Assembly: GCA_947063875.1 (NCBI GenBank)
Contig: CAMSTY010000034.1
Location: 1 to 38,826, forward strand
Reading direction: 5' to 3'
DNA length: 38,826 nt
Source: an uncultured bacterium
GTDB taxonomy: Bacteria; Bacillota; Clostridia; Lachnospirales; Lachnospiraceae
How positions within the stretch are numbered: the stretch's first letter is position 1; each line of letters begins with the position of its first letter. Below, piece by piece: positions 1-6,827 of this stretch. The notes beneath the pieces are model-generated. The model was not told the DNA's origin. It ran no database searches and saw nothing but the letters and a program-made list of their open reading frames with translations. The position numbers and the translations under genes were made by a program.

Positions 1-1109
1 GTGTCAGTCATCAAACTTTTAAACGTCACCATAATATCCTCTTTTTTCACCATATACTCTGGCATAGGATTCCCGGCCTGCGCACAACTGTCCTTAATTT
101 TCTCAATTCCTCGCCCCCATGCTTCGATAAACCCTGCCCGGAAGAAAGTATTTGCAATCAGCGGATTATACGGTCTGGAGCGGTGACTTCCCATCAAATC
201 ATCGACCGTCCAATCATCGGGAAACACACAATCGTTAGCAATTATAATTTTATCCGCATAAACCCTGATTTGAATTGGTATCAATGTCCCATAGAATTTG
301 TGCGCAATGGCATTAAAAACGGCTTCTCTGATTGCCTCCTTTGGAAAAGGATAAGTTTCTACCCTCGTAACTCCTCGATAAGAAATTTCTGCTTTCAGGT
401 ATTTGGTAAAAATCAAATCTACCACTTTATCTGCCTGCGAAATCAGTGATCCATGAATTTCATCCTGATACCGCAGTTCTGAATCTGTTTCAAAATAGCC
501 AATTTTAACATATGAACCCGGTATCCATTTCTCCGGATTATGATGAAATAGTAAAACCGCTGCCCGTTTGAGCATACCATGATCGAGCAGATTTAAGCTG
601 TCCAGCAACTGCTCATTAGAAGAATCAATATCCTTTTTGTCCATCCTTTTACTAAGAACTGCCTGCTCACGGAAAATATCAAAGCTGTCATTCCGTAAAT
701 CCCGGATCGCAACATCCTGTATAGGCACACTATCCCATGTAATGCCGGTCTTTTTAAGAAGAAACTGATTTAATGCCTGCCCTTTAAGCAATTGTTTTGT
801 ACTTCCGCTTCGATAATGATACTCACCTCTGTAATTCACAGGATAAGTGTTTGGACTTACACATATTTCAATATATTCTTTACCATCTTGTGCCAGCAAA
901 TTCACATCTACAATAATTCCCAAGACATCTCTCACCTTGTTTGGAATATCTTCCATAAGTTTCTTGCTATTTTGGACACCAATAACCGTACCATCATCAT
1001 TTGTACCAATATAAATTTTTCCACCCTGTGCATTAGCAAAGCCGCATATCCATTTCAAATATTCGTCCCGCCATGATTCTTTCCATTCAATATTCTGGCT
1101 CTCTATCAT
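1..1109 (-). CDS. AlbA_2 / HATPase_c_4 DNA-binding protein, 3' end off the left edge
   Basis: I translated 369 residues from ATG 1109-1107 with no stop before the window edge, so the C-terminus is missing. Residues about 5-120 fit an AlbA_2 (Schlafen-type, divergent AAA-4) domain: IEWKESWRDEYLKW, FANAQGGKIYIGTNDDG, and SGSTKQLL near 101-108. Residues about 255-369 fit a HATPase_c_4 domain: REAVFNAIAHKFY at 261-273 and GFIEAWGRGIEKI at 326-338. The usual HRDY of this family reads HKFY here, so ATP use is uncertain. The start is fixed by a GGAGGT ribosome binding site at 1115-1120, and a 13-bp palindrome lies just upstream. Members act as transcriptional regulators or as accessory genes of mobile elements; the exact role here is unknown. 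It sits next to an integrase, so it may be cargo of the element or a flanking chromosomal gene. Confidence 0.85.
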   Translation of the reverse strand, partial: MIESQNIEWKESWRDEYLKWICGFANAQGGKIYIGTNDDGTVIGVQNSKKLMEDIPNKVRDVLGIIVDVNLLAQDGKEYIEICVSPNTYPVNYRGEYHYRSGSTKQLLKGQALNQFLLKKTGITWDSVPIQDVAIRDLRNDSFDIFREQAVLSKRMDKKDIDSSNEQLLDSLNLLDHGMLKRAAVLLFHHNPEKWIPGSYVKIGYFETDSELRYQDEIHGSLISQADKVVDLIFTKYLKAEISYRGVTRVETYPFPKEAIREAVFNAIAHKFYGTLIPIQIRVYADKIIIANDCVFPDDWTVDDLMGSHRSRPYNPLIANTFFRAGFIEAWGRGIEKIKDSCAQAGNPMPEYMVKKEDIMVTFKSLMTD

Positions 1110-1126
1110 AAATGCACCTCCAAGTC

Positions 1127-1155
1127 GAATTGGGCAGACAATGTCTACCCAATTC
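1127..1155 (-). promoter_or_regulatory. 13-bp palindrome in the leader of the AlbA_2 gene
   Basis: Arms GAATTGGGCAGAC and GTCTACCCAATTC are separated by AAT, with one C/A mismatch that becomes a G-U pair in the RNA. The palindrome ends 7 nt before the GGAGGT site. It could be an operator for autoregulation or an RNA hairpin. A TATGAT box on the minus strand lies a few bases further upstream. Confidence 0.55.
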
Positions 1156-1542
1156 ATATCATAACAAAATATGTTATAAAATACTATATCCTGCAAACTC
1201 TTATTTTAATTTTTGCTTGTCATTTCAAGGCTCTTTCAAAAATGGTGTAATAGTGGTGTAGTAAGCGCCTTTCCCCGCCGTGAAATCATTGATTTTGCAG
1301 GCTTTTCAGGAATATTTCAAGATATTGCCGTGACATACGAATAGTATTTTTATCATATTATCAAAACCCTTGAAAATGCTTTGTTTTAAGCGTTTCTAAA
1401 CATTTTCTGTTCCTTTCTGTTTCTTTATTTTCCGCATATTTTATCATAAATTATCATAGTTTTGTGTGAATTTGAGTTATAAACTGAGTTAAATTATAAA
1501 TTTGTAACTCAAGGGCAAATGCTGTATTTATGCGGATATTCT
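1156..1542. other. Non-coding region between the AlbA_2 gene and the integrase
   Basis: About 390 bp, AT-rich, with no convincing gene. It holds the presumed promoter of the AlbA_2 gene, including the small inverted repeat ATAACA/TGTTAT near 1165-1181, and the TGAGTTA repeats annotated separately. Because it lies beyond the 3' end of the integrase, it is where an element end (att junction) would be expected, but I cannot identify a core site. Confidence 0.4.
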
Positions 1543-1576
1543 CTATATAGCAGATTTCCTTTTTGATTTTAACTCA
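1472..1576. repeat. Four copies of TGAGTTA/TAACTCA at the integrase 3' end
   Basis: TGAGTTA occurs at 1473-1479 and 1485-1491. Its complement TAACTCA occurs at 1505-1511 and, inside the integrase coding end, at 1570-1576. The first and third copies extend to an 8-bp inverted repeat (TTGAGTTA 1472-1479, TAACTCAA 1505-1512). This could be a terminator-like fold, or integrase arm-binding sites at the element end. Confidence 0.4.
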
Positions 1577-2760
1577 CATATTTCAGACATTTCCTTTTTA
1601 GCATCCTCATACTTCACATGGGTATATGTATTCAGAGTTACTCCTATATCGCTATGCCCCATGATGTATTGCAACGTCTTGGGGTTCATTCCAGACTTTG
1701 CCATGTTGCTACAGAACGTGTGGCGGCAGACATGAGGGGTAACTTTTGGCATTTGAACCCGATAAATTTTATTGTACTTTTCCCCGATATGCTGGAAATA
1801 TTTCTCCCAATGCAAGGCGACCATCGGCATACCGTTCTTGTCAAGGTATAAAAAACCAGTTTTCCCACCAATGATCGGTTCGACCTTTGGTTTCTGCCGA
1901 TTTTGAATAATGGATTTGAAGCAATCATATACTTCATCTGCCATCGGAATTTCCCTTATGCCGCATGAGGTTTTCGTGTCCTCAATCACATACTGCATAT
2001 CCCTTGTGCGCTGTAATTGGTGGTCTATGATTATTTTTCGATTTTTCATATCCAAATCAGGAATGGTCAAGCCGGCAAATTCCGAAATCCTCATTCCGGT
2101 CTTGAAAAGAATAAAAATACCTTCATAGTATTTGCAGAAATGCTTGTCATTCTTCACAAACTCCAAAAACTGCCGCTCCTGCTTTCTTGTAATTGCCTCT
2201 CTTGTCACGCTGTCATTGACTACAACCGTAGCAAGCTGGAACTCAAACGGATTTTTCACAAGCAAATCATCATCAACTGCCATTTGAAACGCCGGACGAA
2301 CAACTCCGCGGATAGAATGTATGGAACTGTACCCCCTGCCGTCTTTCTGCAATTTAATTAGCCACGCTTTGGCATCTGACAGTTCAACCTTGTCAATACG
2401 TTTTTCTCCAAAGTCTTCCTTTTTAATGATGTTGATAACAAAATTGTAATTCGCCTGCGTATTATGCCGCACTCCTGTTTTTTGTGATATGTACTTTTCG
2501 ACAAGCTGCAACACCGTCACATTTCCGCCGCATGGCACTATTCCGCTGTTCAAATCCGCAAATATCTGCTTTTCCTTTTCTCTAAGGCTTAAATCCGCCC
2601 GCTTTCCACTTGGCATCCGGTCTGATGGCAACAATTTCCAACTGTAAATGGATTTTCGCTTTCCGAATATATCTGTGTATTGGTAAGTGTACCTCCCGTC
2701 TGCCCTCTGTGTTTCTCCGTCGTTTAATACACGGCCTTTAGTGTCTTTTCTCCGTATCAT
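1543..2760 (-). CDS. int: Tn916-type tyrosine recombinase / integrase
   Basis: 405 residues from ATG 2760-2758, preceded by AAAGGAGC; the frame is open 11 codons further upstream, but that ATG has no good ribosome site. The N-terminal arm-binding domain carries KGRVLNDGETQRADGRYTYQY, close to Tn916 Int as I recall it. Then comes a SAM-like core-binding domain (about 80-165) and the catalytic domain. Catalytic residues are visible: R224 in TGMRISE, K263, H343 and R346 in TPHVCRHTFC, H369 in MGHSD and Y379 in LNTYTH, so the enzyme looks intact. It would cut and rejoin element and target DNA. An excisionase-like frame lies 102 bp upstream, the usual xis-int order. No conjugation genes follow, so the element seems to be reduced to this end. 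Confidence 0.93.
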   Translation of the reverse strand: MIRRKDTKGRVLNDGETQRADGRYTYQYTDIFGKRKSIYSWKLLPSDRMPSGKRADLSLREKEKQIFADLNSGIVPCGGNVTVLQLVEKYISQKTGVRHNTQANYNFVINIIKKEDFGEKRIDKVELSDAKAWLIKLQKDGRGYSSIHSIRGVVRPAFQMAVDDDLLVKNPFEFQLATVVVNDSVTREAITRKQERQFLEFVKNDKHFCKYYEGIFILFKTGMRISEFAGLTIPDLDMKNRKIIIDHQLQRTRDMQYVIEDTKTSCGIREIPMADEVYDCFKSIIQNRQKPKVEPIIGGKTGFLYLDKNGMPMVALHWEKYFQHIGEKYNKIYRVQMPKVTPHVCRHTFCSNMAKSGMNPKTLQYIMGHSDIGVTLNTYTHVKYEDAKKEMSEICELKSKRKSAI

Positions 2761-2784
2761 AATAGCTCCTTTCTTATGAAAAGA

Positions 2785-2820
2785 GCGTTGCAAGCAGTAA
2801 AATCATACCACAAGCAACGC
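2785..2820 (-). promoter_or_regulatory. Inverted repeat between the excisionase-like frame and int
   Basis: A perfect 7-bp inverted repeat, GCGTTGC (2785-2791) and GCAACGC (2814-2820), with a 22-nt loop, lies between the xis-like frame and the int ribosome binding site. It may separate expression of the two genes. It has no T-run, so it is a weak terminator candidate. Confidence 0.3.
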
Positions 2821-2862
2821 CAAATTTCAATGATATGAAAAGATATGACAAGTTATGCAAAT

Positions 2863-3114
2863 CTATATTGCGTCAACGCTTTCCAAATATCTCTCAAATA
2901 ACCTTCGTTTAATCAGCGTCTTTGTACCATTTTTGAGGATAAAATCATAATTCCCCTCTGCCAGTCTGTTACGCAATATCCTTTCGTTGATGCCACTATA
3001 TGCCGCCGCCTCTTCAATCGTCAGATTTAGCTTGTCCTTTATCTCAACCTTCGGAGCTCCTTTCGTTCTTCCGTACCTCTTTGTATTTGTGATAAAAAAT
3101 TGGTTGCAAACTTT
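2863..3114 (-). pseudogene. xis: Excisionase (Xis-like) frame without a usable start codon
   Basis: The minus-strand frame ends at TAG 2863-2865. It encodes a typical small Tn916-family excisionase core: LNLTIEEAAAYSGINE, then RNRLAEG, FILKNGTKTLIKRR and LERYLESVDAI-like ending LFERYLESVDAI, a MerR/Xis-type winged helix of about 65 residues. The frame is open back to TAA 3115-3117. Between that stop and the conserved core I find no ATG, GTG or TTG; the only TTG lies inside the helix-turn-helix. Either a rare start (ATA, ATC or CTG) is used or the 5' end has been damaged by a frameshift. Its position just upstream of int supports the identity. Xis would direct Int toward excision. Confidence 0.65.
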
Positions 3115-3279
3115 TTACACTTTACAAACATTATCTCAAAAAGAAAAATAATTGGAAGTTGACGAGTTATTTACCATGTACAAATAAACTGTCTGAAATG
3201 CCTGACAGGCTATTGTTGATTGTCACTCCACCTAAAAGACTTAAATGTAAATGAATATCAGATGATCCATCCCCCCCTG

Positions 3280-3489
3280 TCAATGCTCCCCCTTATCTCT
3301 CTCCCATTCATTAAGGGCAGACTGCCCTTTAGGAGTGATGCCTTCATATTCATAACCAAATGTACCGGTGTAATATCCTCTTCCAGCAGCGTCAAACGCT
3401 TCCTCGCTTCTCAACTCTTCCTCTATATATACCCTCATTTCGAGGCTTACTACCCCCCGATAATACTGTTGCATTGTATAATCATTCAT
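3280..3489 (-). CDS. Small hypothetical protein in the mobile remnant
   Basis: 69 residues from ATG 3489-3487 (an in-frame ATG also occurs 12 codons upstream). It has a helical N-terminal half rich in E/R (LEMRVYIEEELRSEEAFDAA) and a C-terminal stretch EGITPKGQSALNEWERD, which looks like the wing and last helix of a winged-helix protein. The upstream site is A/G-rich but weak. It lies between the xis-like frame and the decayed integrase and slightly overlaps the tail of the latter if the earlier start is used. I do not recognise the family. Confidence 0.4.
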   Translation of the reverse strand: MNDYTMQQYYRGVVSLEMRVYIEEELRSEEAFDAAGRGYYTGTFGYEYEGITPKGQSALNEWERDKGEH

Positions 3490-3499
3490 TTTTTCTTTT

Positions 3500-4013
3500 T
3501 TATTTAATTTTATATATATATCCATCTACCATAGACTCAACTTTCAGTGTTTCTCGATTAGTAATGATCCTCCGAAAGCACGCTGCCACTTCTTCTGTTA
3601 TAGAAACATAGCGGGCACCGCTTTCCGTTTTCGGCTCCTGAATTACATATTCCATTTGTGATGTGCGCTATAATTGATGGTCTATCTTGATACGCATTTC
3701 CCCAAACTCAATATCAGGTATTATCAACCCGCAAAACTCTGAAATACGAAGTCCCGTATGGAAAAGGGTATAGATTGCGTCATAGTATCTGTTAAAATAA
3801 TTGTTTTCCCTGATAAACTTGAGCAAATCCCTTTCCTGTTTCCGGGTAATCGCTTCTCTGGTAACAGAATCATTGACAATCACTGATGCCAGTTCAAATC
3901 CAAATGGATTTTTGCGAATCAGGTCATCATCTGCCAGCTATCTGAAACGCCTGTCTGAGAACGCCACGGATAGAGTGAATGGAACTGTATCCTCTGCCAT
4001 CCATCTGTTGAAA
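3500..4013 (-). pseudogene. Decayed second copy of a Tn916-type integrase (middle part only)
   Basis: Read on the minus strand this matches the middle of the intact integrase nearby: DGRGYSSIHSIRGVLRQAFQ, then RKNPFGFELASVIVNDSV, REAITRKQERDLLKF, TGLRISEFCGL and IKIDHQL. It is clearly dead. One frameshift lies near 3935, and TAG at 3668-3670 replaces the glutamine codon after IDHQL. Beyond the stop the match continues (EYVIQEPKTESGARYVSI, RRIITNRETLKVES) and then is lost at about 3536, so the catalytic H-R-H-Y part is absent. The N-terminal third is also missing, as the match stops at about 4013. It is similar to but clearly diverged from the intact copy, so it is a relic of a different, earlier element at this locus rather than a recent duplication. 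Confidence 0.88.
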
Positions 4014-4016
4014 CTA

Positions 4017-4092
4017 CGCCAGACAGGGGAAGATCGACAGCGAAGTCCGGCAACGGGCGCGGGAAAACCTTGGAACTAATCCTTGTCTGGCG
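4017..4092. repeat. 12-bp inverted repeat (large hairpin) at the edge of the integrase relic
   Basis: CGCCAGACAGGG (4017-4028) and CCTTGTCTGGCG (4081-4092) are complementary except for one G-U/C-T position, with a 52-nt loop. The left arm starts within four bases of where integrase similarity ends, so this could be the end of an insertion that cut the relic, or a structured RNA. I do not recognise an IS end or a known RNA family. Confidence 0.45.
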
Positions 4093-4478
4093 GTTGGGTT
4101 ATATTATACTTTTTCTGTTGCTTTGGTTGTTAAAGGGAAAAAAACGCAGTTACGGGATTTTCCCCGGCAACGGGATAGCAACGAAGCGTGCAACGAGCTG
4201 TCATCTGCCGGATTTTTTCAGAAGGGAAGTTCCATCTGCTCCAGCACTGGCTGGAATCCCTCCGATTTGGGAGAAAAGAAAATGCTATTTATAGATAAGA
4301 GAAGGCTTTTGAACCTTGGTTATAATATGATATACAGTATCGTGACAAGACTCTTTTTTGCGGGAAAGGAGCAAAACAATGTACAAATTTCTTGCCATTC
4401 ATGATTTTTTCTTTCATACTTATAAAAATCATCCAAATACTACAGGGGCAGAACTCATATGAAACAGCTGCCCATTTT
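4093..4478. other. Region without a convincing gene, probably mobile-element debris
   Basis: No frame here has both a good start and a recognisable product. Short hairpins occur, for example TCCAGC/GCTGGA around 4240-4255. The plus strand has one frame open from about 4012 to 4404 that lacks a credible start. A 27-codon ORF with a good ribosome site is listed separately. Confidence 0.35.
4379..4462 (+). CDS. Possible 27-residue peptide
   Basis: ATG 4379-4381 follows GGAAAGGAGC at a proper spacing, and the frame runs 27 codons (MYKFLAIHDFFFHTYKNHP and so on) to TGA. The ribosome site is the main support. It may be the surviving 5' end of a deleted gene. I recognise no family. Confidence 0.22.
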   Translation: MYKFLAIHDFFFHTYKNHPNTTGAELI

Positions 4479-4721
4479 TTAAGGACAGCCATAAGAAACA
4501 TCGTTTTTTTCGAATTTACCTTTCAACATCCCTGCAAACCCGTCCACATAATAGCCAAAATTATCTTTCTTCCAAAACGCACACCCATTGCGCCTGGTAG
4601 GGGAATCTCCCCGGAAAAGCGGAATCCGGCTGATGGACGAGCCAGATCTCTCAGCCTGCTCTGCCACTTCTGCCGACAGAAATCCCTGCCCGCTGTAGCT
4701 GCGCAGATAACCAATTATCAA
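4479..4721 (-). pseudogene. Probable gene fragment downstream of the DUF805 gene
   Basis: A minus-strand frame of about 80-95 residues with protein-like composition: QAALIIGYLRSYSGQGF, RIPLFRGDSPTRRNG and CAFWKKDNFGYYVDGFAGML. The only possible start is TTG 4721-4719 without a clear ribosome site; the frame stays open upstream to a TGA that overlaps the end of the DUF805 gene. It looks like the C-terminal part of a once longer gene that lost its 5' end. I do not recognise the family, and it could also be a small downstream gene translated by coupling. Confidence 0.35.
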
Positions 4722-4762
4722 AGCCGCCTGATCCTGGTCGGAAAGCCGGGATGCCTCAAGAA

Positions 4763-5332
4763 CTAATCAGTATTAAATGGTGTTGGCTGCCCATAAACAT
4801 TTTCCATCGGATCAGATTGCTGCAAAATATATTTTATATTCAAAATGGCCAAGCCAACTCCTGCCAGAAGCAAACAGGCACTAAGGACCGCCAAACCGAG
4901 AAGGCCTGACATAGCAACATCCGTACCCGCTGTAACCATATAACCTCCTGCAAATATAAATCCTATTGCCAAGAAGCCGCCAATGAAAAGTCCAAATACA
5001 ATGAAAATCAAACTCACCCCATTAAAAAGGATTACTTTCCACCCCGCCTTTCCTGAATCATGATATCTTCGCATCGTCGCAAACATGACAGGAAAAAAGA
5101 TCACAGCATTCCACATGGTAATTGCATATGCCATAATTTTTGATATAGGTTCATCATAGGAATAGTTTGAAAAGAAGGCCAAAAAGAGCATTATTTTTCT
5201 AAGGAAAAGCAAACCCGCTTCGACTGCCAAAATCCCTGCCCATGTCCATATGTATCCTTCTTTGGAAAGCCTGCCGCGCCAATTAAAAAAATTCCCAAAC
5301 AAATCCTTCATTGCATAAATGATACTTTTCAT
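4763..5332 (-). CDS. DUF805 family membrane protein
   Basis: 189 residues; start ATG 5332-5330 with AGGAGAAG about 9 nt upstream. DUF805 marks are visible: an aromatic N-terminal segment with FNWRGRLSKEGYIWTW, the loop MRRYHDSGKAGWKVI after the second or third membrane segment, and a C-terminal PMENVYGQPTPF tail. Four to five hydrophobic segments are spread between residues 28 and 168, so it is an inner-membrane protein. The family has no settled function; members are often found near phage or stress genes. It has its own promoter and no obvious operon partner, apart from the gene fragment just downstream. Confidence 0.85.
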   Translation of the reverse strand: MKSIIYAMKDLFGNFFNWRGRLSKEGYIWTWAGILAVEAGLLFLRKIMLFLAFFSNYSYDEPISKIMAYAITMWNAVIFFPVMFATMRRYHDSGKAGWKVILFNGVSLIFIVFGLFIGGFLAIGFIFAGGYMVTAGTDVAMSGLLGLAVLSACLLLAGVGLAILNIKYILQQSDPMENVYGQPTPFNTD

Positions 5333-5377
5333 GTATACATTCTTCTCCTATAACCCTCAAAACACTCTGTCTTATTT

Positions 5378-5406
5378 ATTGTAGCATAAACCAGTATCGT
5401 TGTCCT
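5378..5406 (-). promoter_or_regulatory. Promoter of the DUF805 gene
   Basis: On the minus strand, AGGACA (-35, four of six matches) and TACAAT (-10) are 17 bp apart, ending about 45 bp before the start codon. Confidence 0.45.
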
Positions 5407-5654
5407 CAAAAACAAATAAAAAGCAGGTAAAATTGTAAATTTATCGTTGTCTACCCACTCGTTGAAATATACATTCTACGTCCAATTTTATGCGGCGGAA
5501 GCACAATTCCGTTAATGCTTTTACCATACGAAACGGGAAAAATCGGTATGTGCATGCGGCACATAAGGAAAAGCTTGTTTCCTGAATCTTGGGCGAACAG
5601 TATTCCTGCACTCAGCATAGCAATGCCTGGAACATTCCTCCCTATACTATGCGA
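5407..5654. other. Gap between the M20 gene and the DUF805 promoter
   Basis: No recognised gene. A minus-strand frame of 55 codons (ATG 5618 to TAG 5451, with SINGIVLPPHKIGRRMYIS) is open but has a poorly placed ribosome site and no known relative; I leave it uncalled. No clear terminator for the upstream operon was found. Confidence 0.3.
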
Positions 5655-6824
5655 TTATTCCATGGAAAGGATTGCCAGAGTATAAATCTTTGCACGTGTA
5701 AACATAGATTCCACCAATGCATATTCTCTGCGGTTATGGTTAAATTCACCGACTACGCCACAGGAACATAATGCCGGAATATCTGCCCTCGCAATGGCTC
5801 CTGTATCAGAAGCGCCGCCCAGGATAATCTTTCCGAACTTTTCAAATCCATTCTCCTCCGCTACCTGGTTCACAAAATTATATAATTTCATAATTTTTTC
5901 ATTTGGCTCAAAAGCATGCAGTTTTGCAAACTCCAGGCGATACTCTGTTTCTGTTCCCGGCACATAAGCATGTTTCACAATCTGGTCAAACGTATCCCGG
6001 ACGCGTTTTCCCTCCTGCTCGTTCATAATTCTGACATCCACTGCAAATTCGCAAAGATCCGGAATCGAAGTCGTATTCTTTCCACAATGCAAAACGCTTG
6101 GAGTAACCGTTGTCCCCTTGTCAAGATCCGTCACTTTCATCATCTCATTAATCTTCAAAACGGCTTCACTCAGAGCATTGTGGCCTTTCGTAAATTCATT
6201 ACCCGCATGACCGCCTTTCCCATGAACCGTAACAAAAAATGTATACTGGGTTTTACGGCCTACGCACAAACTATTAGTGATATGGCCGGTCTCCATATTA
6301 AACGCACATAACGCCCCTTTGCACTCCTCTGTGAACAGCAAATCCACATCTGTCCCCACATGATCCCCCTCTTCTTCTCCTGCCAAAACAAACTTGATCG
6401 GATGTGCATTGTAACCCAGAGATTCCAGTGCCTTGCTTACGTATAAAGCCATGACAATTCCGCCCTTCATATCCAGAACGCCGGGACCATAGGCCTTTCC
6501 GTCCTCAATGTAAAATGGGTTTTCTTTCCCAAAACTTCCCTTCGGATGAACAGTATCCATATGCCCGCCAAATACAATAGGCTTTCCCGGACGATCCTCC
6601 CCCAGAATCCCCAGCAGGACACTGCAGCGATCCGGACGGGACTCGACCGTCCATGTACGGAATCCCGCTGCCTCCAATTCTCCACGGAACCATGCTTGTG
6701 CATTTTCTACGTTCTCTTTTTCATCATAACGTCCTTCCAGATTGACGAAATGTTCCCATTTTTCAATGATTTCCTCACGATGCGCATCAATATACCGGCA
6801 AACCTGCTCACGATATTCTTTCAT
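5655..6824 (-). CDS. ygeY: M20 family metallohydrolase, YgeY-like
   Basis: 389 residues, close to the length of E. coli YgeY. It has the M20/DapE-ArgE fold: GGHMDTV with H88 and D90, GPGVLDMKGG with bridging D118, AGEEEGD with the general base at E151 region, NMETG with E178, and H363 in GEFNHNRREYA. The lid domain lies between about 185 and 300 (VHGKGGHAGNEF). All five zinc ligands are seen, so a two-zinc amidohydrolase acting on an N-acyl amino acid or dipeptide-like amide is expected. It is the last gene of the ridA-dpaL-nhaC operon, 3 bp after the nhaC stop, with AAGGAG inside the nhaC end. The DpaL-YgeY pairing is the same as in the E. coli yge cluster. The substrate is unknown; a derivative that yields 2,3-diaminopropionate is my inference. 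Confidence 0.88.
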   Translation of the reverse strand: MKEYREQVCRYIDAHREEIIEKWEHFVNLEGRYDEKENVENAQAWFRGELEAAGFRTWTVESRPDRCSVLLGILGEDRPGKPIVFGGHMDTVHPKGSFGKENPFYIEDGKAYGPGVLDMKGGIVMALYVSKALESLGYNAHPIKFVLAGEEEGDHVGTDVDLLFTEECKGALCAFNMETGHITNSLCVGRKTQYTFFVTVHGKGGHAGNEFTKGHNALSEAVLKINEMMKVTDLDKGTTVTPSVLHCGKNTTSIPDLCEFAVDVRIMNEQEGKRVRDTFDQIVKHAYVPGTETEYRLEFAKLHAFEPNEKIMKLYNFVNQVAEENGFEKFGKIILGGASDTGAIARADIPALCSCGVVGEFNHNRREYALVESMFTRAKIYTLAILSME

Positions 6825-6827
6825 CTC

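Noticed and set aside
3801-4404. Plus-strand frames running through the integrase relic and beyond
   Set aside because: The left part is antisense to clear integrase similarity, and the right part has no start codon and no recognisable protein.
5451-5618. 55-codon minus-strand ORF after the M20 gene
   Set aside because: The ribosome site is badly spaced and the product resembles nothing I know; kept only as a note in the gap entry.
5916-6311. Plus-strand open frame of 131 codons
   Set aside because: Antisense to the M20 hydrolase in a region encoding its conserved lid domain.
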